This document shows positions 36,022-44,600 of a stretch of DNA of 64,000 bases, piece by piece; position 1 is the first letter of the stretch; each line of letters begins with the position of its first letter. Source of the DNA: Burkholderia sp. Ax-1719 (GTDB lineage Bacteria; Pseudomonadota; Gammaproteobacteria; Burkholderiales; Burkholderiaceae); assembly GCF_011753055.1 (NCBI RefSeq), contig NZ_VWWJ01000018.1, forward strand, positions 1-64,000, in the 5' to 3' direction. Made by a program: the position numbers and the translations under genes. A model generated the notes under the pieces. It was not told the origin of the DNA, ran no database searches, and saw only the letters and a program-made list of their open reading frames with translations.

Positions 36022-37155
36022 TTAGAAGCGATGACGGATACCCACGGTCGCCACGGCTTGCGAATTCGAATTCGATGCCGACACGCCCATGATGTCCGCG
36101 TGGATCTTGCCTTCGCCATCCACGACGCGCTGATACGCGCCTTCGGCATAGACGTCGGTGCGCTTGGACAGCGCGTAGTCAGCTTGCAGCGTGAACTGGT
36201 GGTACTTCGGGCTCACGCCTTCGAGGCTCGCATCCGTGTACGTGTACGCGCCCGACAGCGTAAACGCCGGCGTGAACGCGTAACGCGCATTGATTTCGTA
36301 GTTGCTGAAGCGCGCGCTGTTGCCCGTGAGCGAGGTCGTTGCGCCTGCGTTCGACGAGTTGATCGCCGTGAGGTTGCTCAACTGCGTTTGCGTGAACACG
36401 AAGCCGACGTTAGCTGCCCCGAACGCGTAGTTCAGGCCCGCGCCATACGTGCGCTGACGCGAAGCCGTGAAGGTGGAGTCGTCGCTGACTGCGCCGCTGC
36501 TGTTGATGGTCGAACCCGAGTTGTTCAGCTGCAGGTAACCTGCGCCGGCCTTCAGGCCGCCAAACGTGTAGGTTGCGCCCACGCTGTATGCGCGGTTATT
36601 CGAGAAGCCGCCTGCCGCGTTCGAGAAGCCATACAGCGCGTTGAACTTGAGGCCGCCGTAGTTCACGCTCTGATACTTGAGCGAGTTGCTTACGCGGAAC
36701 GAGTTGTTGAGGTTGTCGTTGTCATACGGGTGCGAGGCGATCGTGCCGCCGTATTGCGTGCCGTTGAGCGCCAGACCGCCCAGGTTGTCGACCACGCTGT
36801 CGTACTGACGACCGAGAGTGACCGTACCCGCCTGGTCGCTCGACAGACCGACGAACGCCTGACGGCCGAACATGCGGCTGCCTTGCTTGGCCGCGCCGTT
36901 CGAAATGCTGAAGCCGTTTTCGAGCACGAAAATCGTCTTGAGGCCGCCGCCCAGATCTTCGCTGCCGCGCAGGCCCCAACGGCTGCCGTTGAGCGCGCCG
37001 CTCGTCTGCTGCACGTTCGAGCTGCCGCTCTGGTTGCTGGTGTACATGACGCCTGCGTCGATCAGGCCGTAGAGCGTGACCGTGCTCTGTGCGTGTGCGG
37101 CGCCAGCGAAAGAGGCCGCTGCAACGGCGAGGGCGGAAAGGGTGTGTTTTTTCAT
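36022..37155 (-). CDS. Gram-negative porin (OmpC-like)
   Basis: 377-residue general porin. Signal peptide MKKHTLSALAVAAASFAGAAHA, then QSTVTLYGLIDAGVMYTSNQSG. Motifs: SRWGLRGSEDLGGGLKTIFVLENGF and FGRQAFVGLSSDQAGTVTLGRQYDSVVDNLG, ending in ATVGIRHRF. The A+T-rich upstream region, strong terminator and clean Lys-Lys start suggest a highly expressed gene. It is the most typical of the three porins here. Confidence 0.93.
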   Translation of the reverse strand: MKKHTLSALAVAAASFAGAAHAQSTVTLYGLIDAGVMYTSNQSGSSNVQQTSGALNGSRWGLRGSEDLGGGLKTIFVLENGFSISNGAAKQGSRMFGRQAFVGLSSDQAGTVTLGRQYDSVVDNLGGLALNGTQYGGTIASHPYDNDNLNNSFRVSNSLKYQSVNYGGLKFNALYGFSNAAGGFSNNRAYSVGATYTFGGLKAGAGYLQLNNSGSTINSSGAVSDDSTFTASRQRTYGAGLNYAFGAANVGFVFTQTQLSNLTAINSSNAGATTSLTGNSARFSNYEINARYAFTPAFTLSGAYTYTDASLEGVSPKYHQFTLQADYALSKRTDVYAEGAYQRVVDGEGKIHADIMGVSASNSNSQAVATVGIRHRF

Positions 37156-37570
37156 CGTTACTCCATTGATTTGTTATTCGCTCCTGGGGAGCGAGCGCGG
37201 AGCATAACGCGATAATTGCAATGTGTTTTAGCGAATGTGGTTCTCGAACGACGATTCTCAATGCGAATTGCCTTTCTGAATCTTGTTTATTACGAATCCG
37301 CTTCTTGTGGTGGAAATATCCCGTAAAACAAGGGGTGTTACGATGGCCGTCGCGATGGATAAATCGCTCGATTTCGTGTGCGGGCCGGGTAATTGAGAGA
37401 AATATTCGAAATTGAAAATTACCTTTTATTGCGGTTTCTTAATAACGCGATAAAATTGCCTCTATTCGGCGATACGGACCGTTCCGATGAATTTTTCATC
37501 TGCGAGCCGGGCCGCTATCCTTGCTCACTACAACACAACCCTTGTTTGGGGCGCGAACGCCCTGGCTCAC
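37156..37570. other. A+T-rich divergent promoter region, porin and TPR gene
   Basis: About 415 bp with base composition far more A+T-rich than its surroundings. It holds a short hairpin cgctcc-tgg-ggagcg at 37180-37194 in the porin leader, and several T/A-rich stretches that could be promoters for either gene. An in-frame ATG at 37487 could start the TPR gene, but the 28 codons from there look non-coding. No operator was recognised. Confidence 0.5.
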
Positions 37571-39166
37571 ATGACCGACGCTAACGACGCACTGATCGCG
37601 CAAGCGCAACAGCACTTCACCGCAGGCCGTTTCGACGCGGCCGGGCAGGTTCTGCAATCGATCCTGCAAACGACGCCCGATCACGCGGGCGCTCTGGAAG
37701 CGATGTCCTTCGTCTGGTCGGCGCGCTCGGATTACGTGCGCGCGGCGGAATTTGCGTGGCGCGCGGCGCTTCCTGCCGCCACGACTGCGGACCAGTTGCA
37801 GCATGCCGCGCGCATCTGCCAGCTCGCGCAACGTCACGCTGACGCCGTCGCGCTCTATGACCGGCTGCTCGTGCTCGTGCCCGATCACGCCGCATCGCTG
37901 CACGGCGCGGCCATGTCGCTCGTGCAACTTGAGCAGGGCGAGGCCGCGCTCGAGTATTTCGCGCGCCTCACGCGCCGCAATCCGAAAGCGCCGGAGGTGC
38001 ACTACAACCGCGGCACGCTGCTCGGCCAGTTGGGTCGCTACGACGAAGAACTCGACGCTTACCGGCGTGCGATCGAACTCAAGCCGGATTTCGTCGCGGC
38101 CTGGACGAATCTGGGCGTTGCCTTACGCGACCTGCATCGCTTCGACGACGCGTTGCGCCACTTCAAAAAAGCCCTGTCGATCGATAACAACGACGCGGGC
38201 GCGCGTACGAATCGCGCACAAACCAATCTGCTGCTCGGCGAATTCGAGCATGGCTGGCGCGAATATGAATGGCGCTGGCGCGACGGCACCATGTCGCATG
38301 GCTTGCCGGACGCGACGCAATGGAAGGGCCAGCCGCTCGCGGGCAAGACCGTCTTCGTGCACGCCGAGCAGGGGTTCGGCGACACCGTGCAGTTCGTGCG
38401 TTTTGTCGAACGCCTGCATGGACAAGGCGCGAACGTGATCGTGCAGGTGCAGGACGAACTGGTGGAGTTGCTGCAAGGCGTGGCCGGTGCAGCAAGCGTG
38501 ATCGGCAAAGCGTCGCCAGTCCCCGCGTTCGACTATCACCTGCCGATGTTGAGCCTGCCGCACGCGCTCGCGTTGCGCAAAGAGGATTTCGCACCATCAG
38601 GGGCGTATCTGCACGTCGACGATGCCACGCGCGCCACGTGGTCCGATGTGATCGGCGTAGAGGAGGGTGTTGAAGCAGGTGGTAAGCGGCGCTTGCGCGT
38701 GGGCGTGGTCTGGTCGGGCAATACCACGCATTTGAACGATCGCAATCGCTCGATGCCGCTCACGGAACTCTTGCCGCTGTTCGGCGCCGACGCGCGCTTC
38801 ATTTCGCTGCAAAAAGATCTACGCGAGCGCGACCGCGCAAGTTTCGACGATCTCGTGCAACGCGGGCGCTTGATCGACGCCGGGCCGCGCCTGACGACGT
38901 TTTCGGCTACGGCGGCGCTGATCGCGCAGCTCGATCTGGTGATTGCCGTCGATACCGCGGTTGCGCATCTGGCCGGCGCGCTCGGCAAACCGGTGTGGAT
39001 CGCGTTGCCGTTCACGCCCGACTGGCGCTGGCAAATGCATCGCGAAGACAGCCCGTGGTACGCGAAGGCGCGCCTGTTCCGGCAGACTCGCCGCAACGTA
39101 TGGGAAGACGCGGTGAAGGCCCTCTGTAAGGCCATCGACGCGGAAATTGCGGCACACGCCAGCTGA
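37571..39166 (+). CDS. TPR protein with C-terminal glycosyltransferase-like (GT-B/GT9-fold) domain
   Basis: 531 residues from ATG 37571 (MTDANDALIAQAQQHFTAGRFDAAGQVLQ); the upstream ATG at 37487 is possible. At least five tetratricopeptide repeats cover residues ~1-215, the best being VHYNRGTLLGQLGRYDEELDAYRRAIELKPDF and AWTNLGVALRDLHRFDDALRHFKKALSID. After a linker with WREYEWRW, the rest resembles ADP-heptose/OGT-like GT-B halves: LAGKTVFVHAEQGFGDTVQFVRFV and GVVWSGNTTHLNDRNRSMPL, then VIAVDTAVAHLAGALGKPVWIALPFTPDWRW with the conserved DTAVAHLAGALGKP motif. The acceptor is unknown; flagellar or envelope protein glycosylation are options. Confidence 0.8.
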   Translation: MTDANDALIAQAQQHFTAGRFDAAGQVLQSILQTTPDHAGALEAMSFVWSARSDYVRAAEFAWRAALPAATTADQLQHAARICQLAQRHADAVALYDRLLVLVPDHAASLHGAAMSLVQLEQGEAALEYFARLTRRNPKAPEVHYNRGTLLGQLGRYDEELDAYRRAIELKPDFVAAWTNLGVALRDLHRFDDALRHFKKALSIDNNDAGARTNRAQTNLLLGEFEHGWREYEWRWRDGTMSHGLPDATQWKGQPLAGKTVFVHAEQGFGDTVQFVRFVERLHGQGANVIVQVQDELVELLQGVAGAASVIGKASPVPAFDYHLPMLSLPHALALRKEDFAPSGAYLHVDDATRATWSDVIGVEEGVEAGGKRRLRVGVVWSGNTTHLNDRNRSMPLTELLPLFGADARFISLQKDLRERDRASFDDLVQRGRLIDAGPRLTTFSATAALIAQLDLVIAVDTAVAHLAGALGKPVWIALPFTPDWRWQMHREDSPWYAKARLFRQTRRNVWEDAVKALCKAIDAEIAAHAS

Positions 39167-39218
39167 GCGCCGTCTTTCGAAAACGGGGCGCAAACGCGAT
39201 GTGAAAACGGTGCAACAG

Positions 39219-39265
39219 GTCAATTTTTACGCGGTCTTACAGCTCCGCCTTAACGAAAAATTGAC
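39219..39265. other. Long inverted repeat, 10-bp arms, after the TPR gene
   Basis: Arms gtcaattttt (39219-39228) and aaaaattgac (39256-39265) flank a 27-nt loop that itself contains gcgg/ccgc. It could be the TPR-gene terminator on either strand or a regulator site; it sits in the 303-bp gap before the TonB receptor. The other signal in that gap is the Fur-like box. Confidence 0.5.
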
Positions 39266-39376
39266 GCCGCGCCATACCCCGCAAGGCTGAGCGCCAAGTT
39301 CGGCTGTTCACGTCCTGCGCCCGGTTCGCTGCTATTCCTTACCAACGATTAGCAGGGTCCCCTTTGAACTGTAAAT

Positions 39377-39395
39377 TGCAATCGGAATCATTCGC
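39377..39395 (+). promoter_or_regulatory. Possible Fur box upstream of the TonB receptor
   Basis: The segment tgcaatcggaatcattcgc matches the 19-bp Fur consensus at 11 positions, with a complete AATCATT core, and continues into gcattta. It lies about 75 bp before the receptor ATG in an A+T-rich patch. Iron repression is inferred from this and from the receptor type. Confidence 0.5.
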
Positions 39396-39469
39396 ATTTA
39401 TCGATATGATCGCGGCCTTTGATGCATATTGGGTCGCGAGACCCGCCATTACGCTGCGGAAACCGATAA

Positions 39470-41680
39470 ATGAACCGAACCACCTCTTCACCCGCGCAGG
39501 CCTTCCGCCTGGCGCCGCTCGCTGCCGCGGCGCTGGCGCTTGCGAGCCTGTCCGTGCAGGCGTATGCCGCCGACGCATCGAGCGATACCGGCGCTGCCAG
39601 CACCACGGATAGCGCCAAATCGTCGTCGGTGCTGCCTGCTGTGAACGTCAAGGCGGCGCGCGACACGCTGCCGGGCGATCTCGCGCCGGCCTACGCGGGC
39701 GGTCAGGTGGCGAGTGGGGCGCAGATCGGCGTGCTCGGCAAGCAGAAGATGATCGACGTGCCGTTTTCGGTGACGAGTTACACCTCGAAGCTGATTCAGG
39801 ACCAGCAGGCGCAGACCATCGCCGACGTGGTCGCCAATGACCCGGCCGTGCGCACGGCGCTGGGCTACGGCAACTTCTCGCAGACGTTCATCATCCGCGG
39901 CTTCCAGGTCTATTCCGACGACGTGGGCCTCGACGGTTTCTACGGCCTCACGCCGCGCCAGATGGTCGACACCGGCGCGATCGAGCGCGTCGATATCTTC
40001 AAGGGCGCCAGCGCCTTCGTGAACGGCGCGTCGCCGGGCGGTTCGGGCGTGGGCGGCACGATCAACGTGCAGACCAAAGTGGCCGACGACAAGCCCCTTA
40101 CGCGCGTGACGGTGGAAGGCAGCGCTTCGGGCGAACTCGGCACGCACGTGGACGTGGGCCGCCGCTTTGGCGACAACGACCAGTTCGGCATCCGCGTGAA
40201 CCAGACCGTGGTGGGCGGCAGCACGGCCGTGCAGAACCAGGACAGCCATTCGCAGCAGACCGCAATTTCGCTCGACTATCGCGGCGACAAACTGCGCCTC
40301 TACGCCGACTTCCTCTATCAGAAGAACAACATCACGGGCGGCCGCTCGGGCGTGTTCGTGACGGGCGACGAGATGCCGGCGACGCCGTCGGCAAGCTACA
40401 ACGCTGCACAGCCGTGGACGTACTCGAAGCAGGAAGACACGGTCGGCATGCTGCGCGGCGAATACGACATTGCGCCGAACTGGACCGCTTACGCAGGCAT
40501 CGGCTCGCGCCACACGACCGAGCTTGGCCAGTACGAGTCGATCTACTACGACAACGGCTCGTCGGAAGGCTATCGCATGGGCGACACGCTCAAGGAAAAC
40601 GCGATCTCGGCGAATGTGGGCGTGCGCGGCAAATTCGACCTCGGCCCGGTCTCGAACCAGGTCAACGCGGGCTGGCAGATCAACCGCATCGCCGAATACG
40701 CCGCCTATGACATGACCGGCTATTTCCCGACGAGCCTGTACAACGCGTCGGCGATTGCGTTCCCGTCGGCGAGCTATAGCGGCGGCAACTTCTCGGATCC
40801 TGGCCTGACGACCTCGATCCTGATGCGCAGCTTTGTGGTGTCCGATACGCTCGGCTTCTTCCAGAACCGGCTGCTGTTTACGATTGGCGCCCGTCATCAG
40901 GACATCCTCGAAAACGGCTACGGCTACGGCACGGAAGTGCAGAGCTCGAACTACAACGACTCGGCGACGACGCCGATTTTCGGCGTCGTCTACAAACTGC
41001 AGCCGAACCTGTCGATCTACGCAAACCGCGCGGAAAGCCTGGTCGAAGGCGGCATCGCGCCCAGCGGCACGGCCAACGTCGGCCAGGTGATGTCACCGTT
41101 CCGCGCCAAGCAGTACGAAGCGGGCGTGAAGTACGACGCGAATCACTACGGCGCGGCGCTCGCGGTCTATCAGATCAAGCAGCAGGTGGCGTACACCAAC
41201 AGCGTCACCAATATCTACGAAACCGATGGCATCCAGCAGCACCGTGGCGTCGAATTCTCGATGTACGGCGAGCCGGTCAAGGGCCTGCGCCTGATCGGCG
41301 GCGTGTCGTACATCAACGCGAAACTCGTCGATACCGGCGACAGCACGGAAGAGGGCAATCGTCCGATTGGCGTGCCGGCATGGACCTTCAACGCGAACCT
41401 CGAATACGACGTGCCGCAGGTCAACGGCCTCACGCTGATGGGCCGCGCGATCTGGACCAGCTCGCAATACCTGAACACGGCGAACACGCAGAAAGTGCCG
41501 TCGTGGACGCGTTTCGACATCGGCGCGCGCTACAAGACGCAGATCGCGAAGCACGACACCAGCTTCAATGTGATGGTCACGAATCTGGCGAACCGCTCGT
41601 ACTGGTCGTCGGCGCTTGGCGGCTATCTGACGCAAGCCGAACCGCGCACGGCGTGGTTCTCGGTGACGACGGACTTCTGA
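39470..41680 (+). CDS. TonB-dependent (ferric siderophore) outer-membrane receptor
   Basis: 736 residues. Signal peptide ends around VQAYA-ADASS. Plug domain ~70-200: VPFSVTSYTSKLIQDQQAQTIADVVANDPAVRTALGYGNFSQTFIIRGF, then IERVDIFKGASAFVNGASPGGSGVGGTINVQTK, the standard plug signature. A 22-strand barrel follows, ending in TAWFSVTTDF with a terminal phenylalanine. There is no FecA-type signalling extension: the N-terminus leads straight to the TonB-box/plug region. No siderophore gene is adjacent. The upstream Fur-like box supports an iron role. Confidence 0.92.
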   Translation: MNRTTSSPAQAFRLAPLAAAALALASLSVQAYAADASSDTGAASTTDSAKSSSVLPAVNVKAARDTLPGDLAPAYAGGQVASGAQIGVLGKQKMIDVPFSVTSYTSKLIQDQQAQTIADVVANDPAVRTALGYGNFSQTFIIRGFQVYSDDVGLDGFYGLTPRQMVDTGAIERVDIFKGASAFVNGASPGGSGVGGTINVQTKVADDKPLTRVTVEGSASGELGTHVDVGRRFGDNDQFGIRVNQTVVGGSTAVQNQDSHSQQTAISLDYRGDKLRLYADFLYQKNNITGGRSGVFVTGDEMPATPSASYNAAQPWTYSKQEDTVGMLRGEYDIAPNWTAYAGIGSRHTTELGQYESIYYDNGSSEGYRMGDTLKENAISANVGVRGKFDLGPVSNQVNAGWQINRIAEYAAYDMTGYFPTSLYNASAIAFPSASYSGGNFSDPGLTTSILMRSFVVSDTLGFFQNRLLFTIGARHQDILENGYGYGTEVQSSNYNDSATTPIFGVVYKLQPNLSIYANRAESLVEGGIAPSGTANVGQVMSPFRAKQYEAGVKYDANHYGAALAVYQIKQQVAYTNSVTNIYETDGIQQHRGVEFSMYGEPVKGLRLIGGVSYINAKLVDTGDSTEEGNRPIGVPAWTFNANLEYDVPQVNGLTLMGRAIWTSSQYLNTANTQKVPSWTRFDIGARYKTQIAKHDTSFNVMVTNLANRSYWSSALGGYLTQAEPRTAWFSVTTDF

Positions 41681-41687
41681 TGCCGAT

Positions 41688-41714
41688 GAGCGGCCCCGCT
41701 GCAACGGGCCGCTC
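41688..41714 (+). terminator. Probable terminator hairpin after the TonB receptor
   Basis: Perfect 9-bp stem gagcggccc / gggccgctc with a 9-nt loop, 8 bp after the stop. No T run. The remaining gene-free stretch to 41999 holds only the ribosome site GGAG of the next gene and nothing else I recognise. Confidence 0.6.
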
Positions 41715-41999
41715 TCGCTAACTCAGCGCCTTGCGAGTTTGTTCATTCGCCATCTACTTTATTTATCGAGTGGGATGGCGAAAGCGATCTGTCCGGTTTA
41801 TCGCGACAGATCGAGCAGGGCGTTGGAAGCCATACGCAGCGGGACTTCGGCCCATCCAAACGGCTGAAATCCCGCGTATGCGGCTGTGTATCGAAGGTGG
41901 CTTCGGCGTAAGCCGCGCGTTTACCCTCGATGTCGCCACGACCTGCGTTTTTTGTATCGTTGAATCCTATGCACAGGGCATGGTTCACGGAGACAACGC

Positions 42000-43313
42000 A
42001 TGTTCAAGTGGTACACCGAGCTGACGAAGCCGGAAAAGCGGACGTACTGGGCGTGTTTTAGCGGCTGGGGCCTCGACGCGATGGACACGCAGATGTACGC
42101 GCTCGCGATTCCCACGCTGATCGCCCTGTGGGGCATGACGCGCGGCGAAGCTGGCTTGTTGGGCACGACGGTGCTGATCATGGCCTCGATCGGCGGATGG
42201 ATCGCGGGCATTCTGGCCGATCGCTACGGACGCGTGCGCATTCTTCAAATCACGATCCTGTGGTTTTCGGCGTTCACGCTGCTGTCCGCCTTCACGGATT
42301 CGTTCTGGCAACTGATGGTCACGCGCGGGCTGCAAGGCCTGGGCTTTGGCGGCGAGTGGGCCGTGGGCGCGGTGCTCATCAGCGAGACCATCCGCCCGCA
42401 GGTACGGGGCCGCGCGGTCGGCTCGCTGCAGGCGGGCTGGGCCGTTGGGTACGGCGTGGCCGTGCTGCTTTCCACCCTCATTTTCAATACGCTCGAACCG
42501 GCGCTGGCGTGGCGCGTGCTGTTCGCAATCGGTCTGCTGCCGACGCTGCTGGTGCTGTGGATCCGGCGTTACATCGAAGAAGCGCCGGTATTCGCGCAAA
42601 CGCGCGCCGCAACCGCCGCCGATCGCCCGAGCATCTGGGCCGTGTTCGAGCGCCCGCTGCGCGCCACCACGTTCAAGGCGATCCTGCTCACATTCGGCAT
42701 CTACGGCGGCAACTACGTGATGATCACGTGGCTGCCGGCTTATCTGAAGCTCGTGCTGCACCTGTCGATCACCAACGTCGGCGGCTATCTGGCGATCAAC
42801 ATTCTGGGCTCATTCGCGGGTGCATTTCTCAATGGCTGGATGGCCGACCGCTTCGGACGTCGCCGCACTTTCATCGTCATCGCCTGCCTGCAGGCCGTGG
42901 CGGTGGCCGTCTACACACTCACGCCGATCACGTTGCCGGTCACGCTGTTGCTCGGTTTCGTGCTGGGCACGCTGCAATCCGGTACGGCGGCTGGCACCGG
43001 AGCCTACCTGGCGGAGCTGTTCCCGACGCGTATCCGCGCCTCGGCACAGGGCTTGTGCGGCAACGCGGGACGGGCCGTCGGCGCAATCATGCCGACGCTG
43101 GTGGGCGTGCTCGGCGCACGCGTCGAGCTTGGCGCGGCGATGGGATTGTGCGCCTGTGCGTCATATCTGCTCGTCGTGACGGCGGCGATGCTGCTGCCTG
43201 AAACGCGTGGCCGCGATCTCTCGCAGGTCGATGGCGGAAGCGAAACGGCTGCTTCCACCACGCCCGGCGAGACGACGATGCGCACCGCGCCTGTCTCCAG
43301 CGACGCCCGTTAA
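42000..43313 (+). CDS. MFS transporter, sialate/aromatic-acid:H+ symporter-like (SHS/AAHS)
   Basis: 437 residues, 12 helices. Starts MFKWYTELTKPEKRTYWACFSGWGLDAMDTQMYALAIPTL; the D-A-M-D-T-Q-M-Y helix-1 motif is typical of SHS/AAHS importers. Motif A: GWIAGILADRYGRVRIL. Motif in helix 4: RGLQGLGFGGEWAVGAVLISE. The second half repeats ADRFGRRRTF. The probable substrate is an organic or sugar acid taken up with protons. GGAGACAACGC precedes the ATG. No enzyme neighbour helps assign the substrate. Confidence 0.85.
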   Translation: MFKWYTELTKPEKRTYWACFSGWGLDAMDTQMYALAIPTLIALWGMTRGEAGLLGTTVLIMASIGGWIAGILADRYGRVRILQITILWFSAFTLLSAFTDSFWQLMVTRGLQGLGFGGEWAVGAVLISETIRPQVRGRAVGSLQAGWAVGYGVAVLLSTLIFNTLEPALAWRVLFAIGLLPTLLVLWIRRYIEEAPVFAQTRAATAADRPSIWAVFERPLRATTFKAILLTFGIYGGNYVMITWLPAYLKLVLHLSITNVGGYLAINILGSFAGAFLNGWMADRFGRRRTFIVIACLQAVAVAVYTLTPITLPVTLLLGFVLGTLQSGTAAGTGAYLAELFPTRIRASAQGLCGNAGRAVGAIMPTLVGVLGARVELGAAMGLCACASYLLVVTAAMLLPETRGRDLSQVDGGSETAASTTPGETTMRTAPVSSDAR

Positions 43314-43496
43314 GCGTCCACGGATTCAGGATCCGGGCAGGCTCAGAAAGCAGGGCGCTTGAGGATCGATTGGGAACGTCTTGAAGAGCGGCGCACGGGT
43401 CGTGCAAAGGGGCGTGGATTACCGGGAAAAAAGCTGATACTGTGCGACGCACACTATCCCGGCAATCTATGCCGCTTGCATCTTCGAGTCTCCGAT

Positions 43497-44528
43497 ATGG
43501 ACGAATTGCTTGAGCGCCTTTCCCAGAAAGTTGTGGCCGCACAGAACCTGGAAGGCCTTGTGCGCCCATTGCTCGAAATGCTCGGGATACTCACCGGACT
43601 CGAATCGACCTATCTGACGTCGATCGATTTCAGCCGCGAAGTCCAGACCGTTCTTTACTCGCGCAACGAGGGACGGGCGCAGGTGCTCGAAGGCCTGCAG
43701 GTGCAATGGTTCGACACCTTGTGCAAGCGCAGTCTGGAGAGCGGGCGGCGCGTCGTCAGCAACGTCAAGGAAATATGGGGCGATTCGCGCGCCGCGGCCG
43801 ATCTGGAGATTCGCACCTACGCGAGCGCGCCGGTCTGCGCCGAAAACGGCGCGGTGATCGGCACGATCTGCGGCATCAGCCGCGAAAGTCTGGAAATCAG
43901 CTCAAGGGCGCGCAGTGCGCTCAATGTATTCGCCAAGCTGATTTCAGAGCATATCGAACGCGAACGTCTGATCGAGCAATTGACGCTGGCCAACGAGCAT
44001 CTCGCACGCCGCGCGCTGATCGACGACATGACCGGCTTGCCGAACCGCCGCGCCATGCACGAGGAGCTTGGCCGCATGCTGGCGAATTCTTCGAGCGACC
44101 AATCGTATGTCGCGGTTTGCATCGTCGATCTGGAGGGTTTCAAGGCGCTCAACGATCAACGCGGGCACGCTGTGGGCGATCAGTTTTTGCAGGCTTGTGC
44201 GGATCGGCTGTTGGCGGCGGCTTCGGATAGCGGGCAGCTTGCGTATATCGGCGGAGGCAGGTTTGCGTTTGCTGGATCGGTATCGGATGAATTTGCGCAG
44301 GCTTCGGTTCAGGCCGAAGCGATCGCAGAGCGTTTGTCTCGCGCGACTGCGGGCGATTATGTGTTGCCGAGCGTGAGCTTGAATTACTCAGGCGCGCCGG
44401 CGGGTGGCGTGGCGGTCCGGTTTCTCACGGTGGCTCAGGCGCTGGATCAGGCGGATCAGCAGATGTATCGCGTCAAACGCGCTCGCGCTGCCGCGCGGGC
44501 GGGGAAAAGTGCGTGGGCGTTTGAGTGA
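43497..44528 (+). CDS. GAF-GGDEF protein with degenerate GGGRF active-site motif
   Basis: 343 residues from ATG 43497; in-frame starts upstream add unlike residues. GAF domain roughly 10-150 (LEGLVRPLLEMLGILTGLESTYLT, YASAPVCAENGAVIGTICGIS). GGDEF-fold 170-340: DDMTGLPNRRAMHEELGRML, VDLEGFKALNDQRGHAVGDQFLQACADRL with D211 as metal ligand. The signature loop reads YIGGGRFAF at 250-258, so GG[DE]EF has become GGGRF. The catalytic acid is lost, and diguanylate cyclase activity is unlikely. It may still bind GTP or act as a regulator. The gene ends 40 bp before a dif-like site. Confidence 0.85.
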   Translation: MDELLERLSQKVVAAQNLEGLVRPLLEMLGILTGLESTYLTSIDFSREVQTVLYSRNEGRAQVLEGLQVQWFDTLCKRSLESGRRVVSNVKEIWGDSRAAADLEIRTYASAPVCAENGAVIGTICGISRESLEISSRARSALNVFAKLISEHIERERLIEQLTLANEHLARRALIDDMTGLPNRRAMHEELGRMLANSSSDQSYVAVCIVDLEGFKALNDQRGHAVGDQFLQACADRLLAAASDSGQLAYIGGGRFAFAGSVSDEFAQASVQAEAIAERLSRATAGDYVLPSVSLNYSGAPAGGVAVRFLTVAQALDQADQQMYRVKRARAAARAGKSAWAFE

Positions 44529-44567
44529 GGCTGGTGGTGGGTGGCGCTGGTTTGCACTCCGGTAATT

Positions 44568-44595
44568 ATTTAACATAAGATAAATTATCGAAGTT
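44568..44595 (+). other. dif-like XerC/XerD recombination site
   Basis: Arm ATTTAACATAA (44568-44578) is identical to the XerD-binding arm of E. coli dif. The central 6 bp are GATAAA. The second arm, TTATCGAAGTT (44585-44595), keeps the TTAT inner part of the XerC arm but is otherwise diverged. The 11/6/11 layout is correct. The site sits in an A+T-rich pocket between the GGDEF gene and an IS element that begins 5 bp after the XerC-side arm. It may be the chromosomal dif or a mobile-element Xer site. Confidence 0.6.
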
Positions 44596-44600
44596 TTTTG

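Noticed and set aside
41731..42024. 97-residue plus-strand frame before the MFS gene
   Set aside because: No ribosome site, overlaps the MFS start, no recognisable domain.
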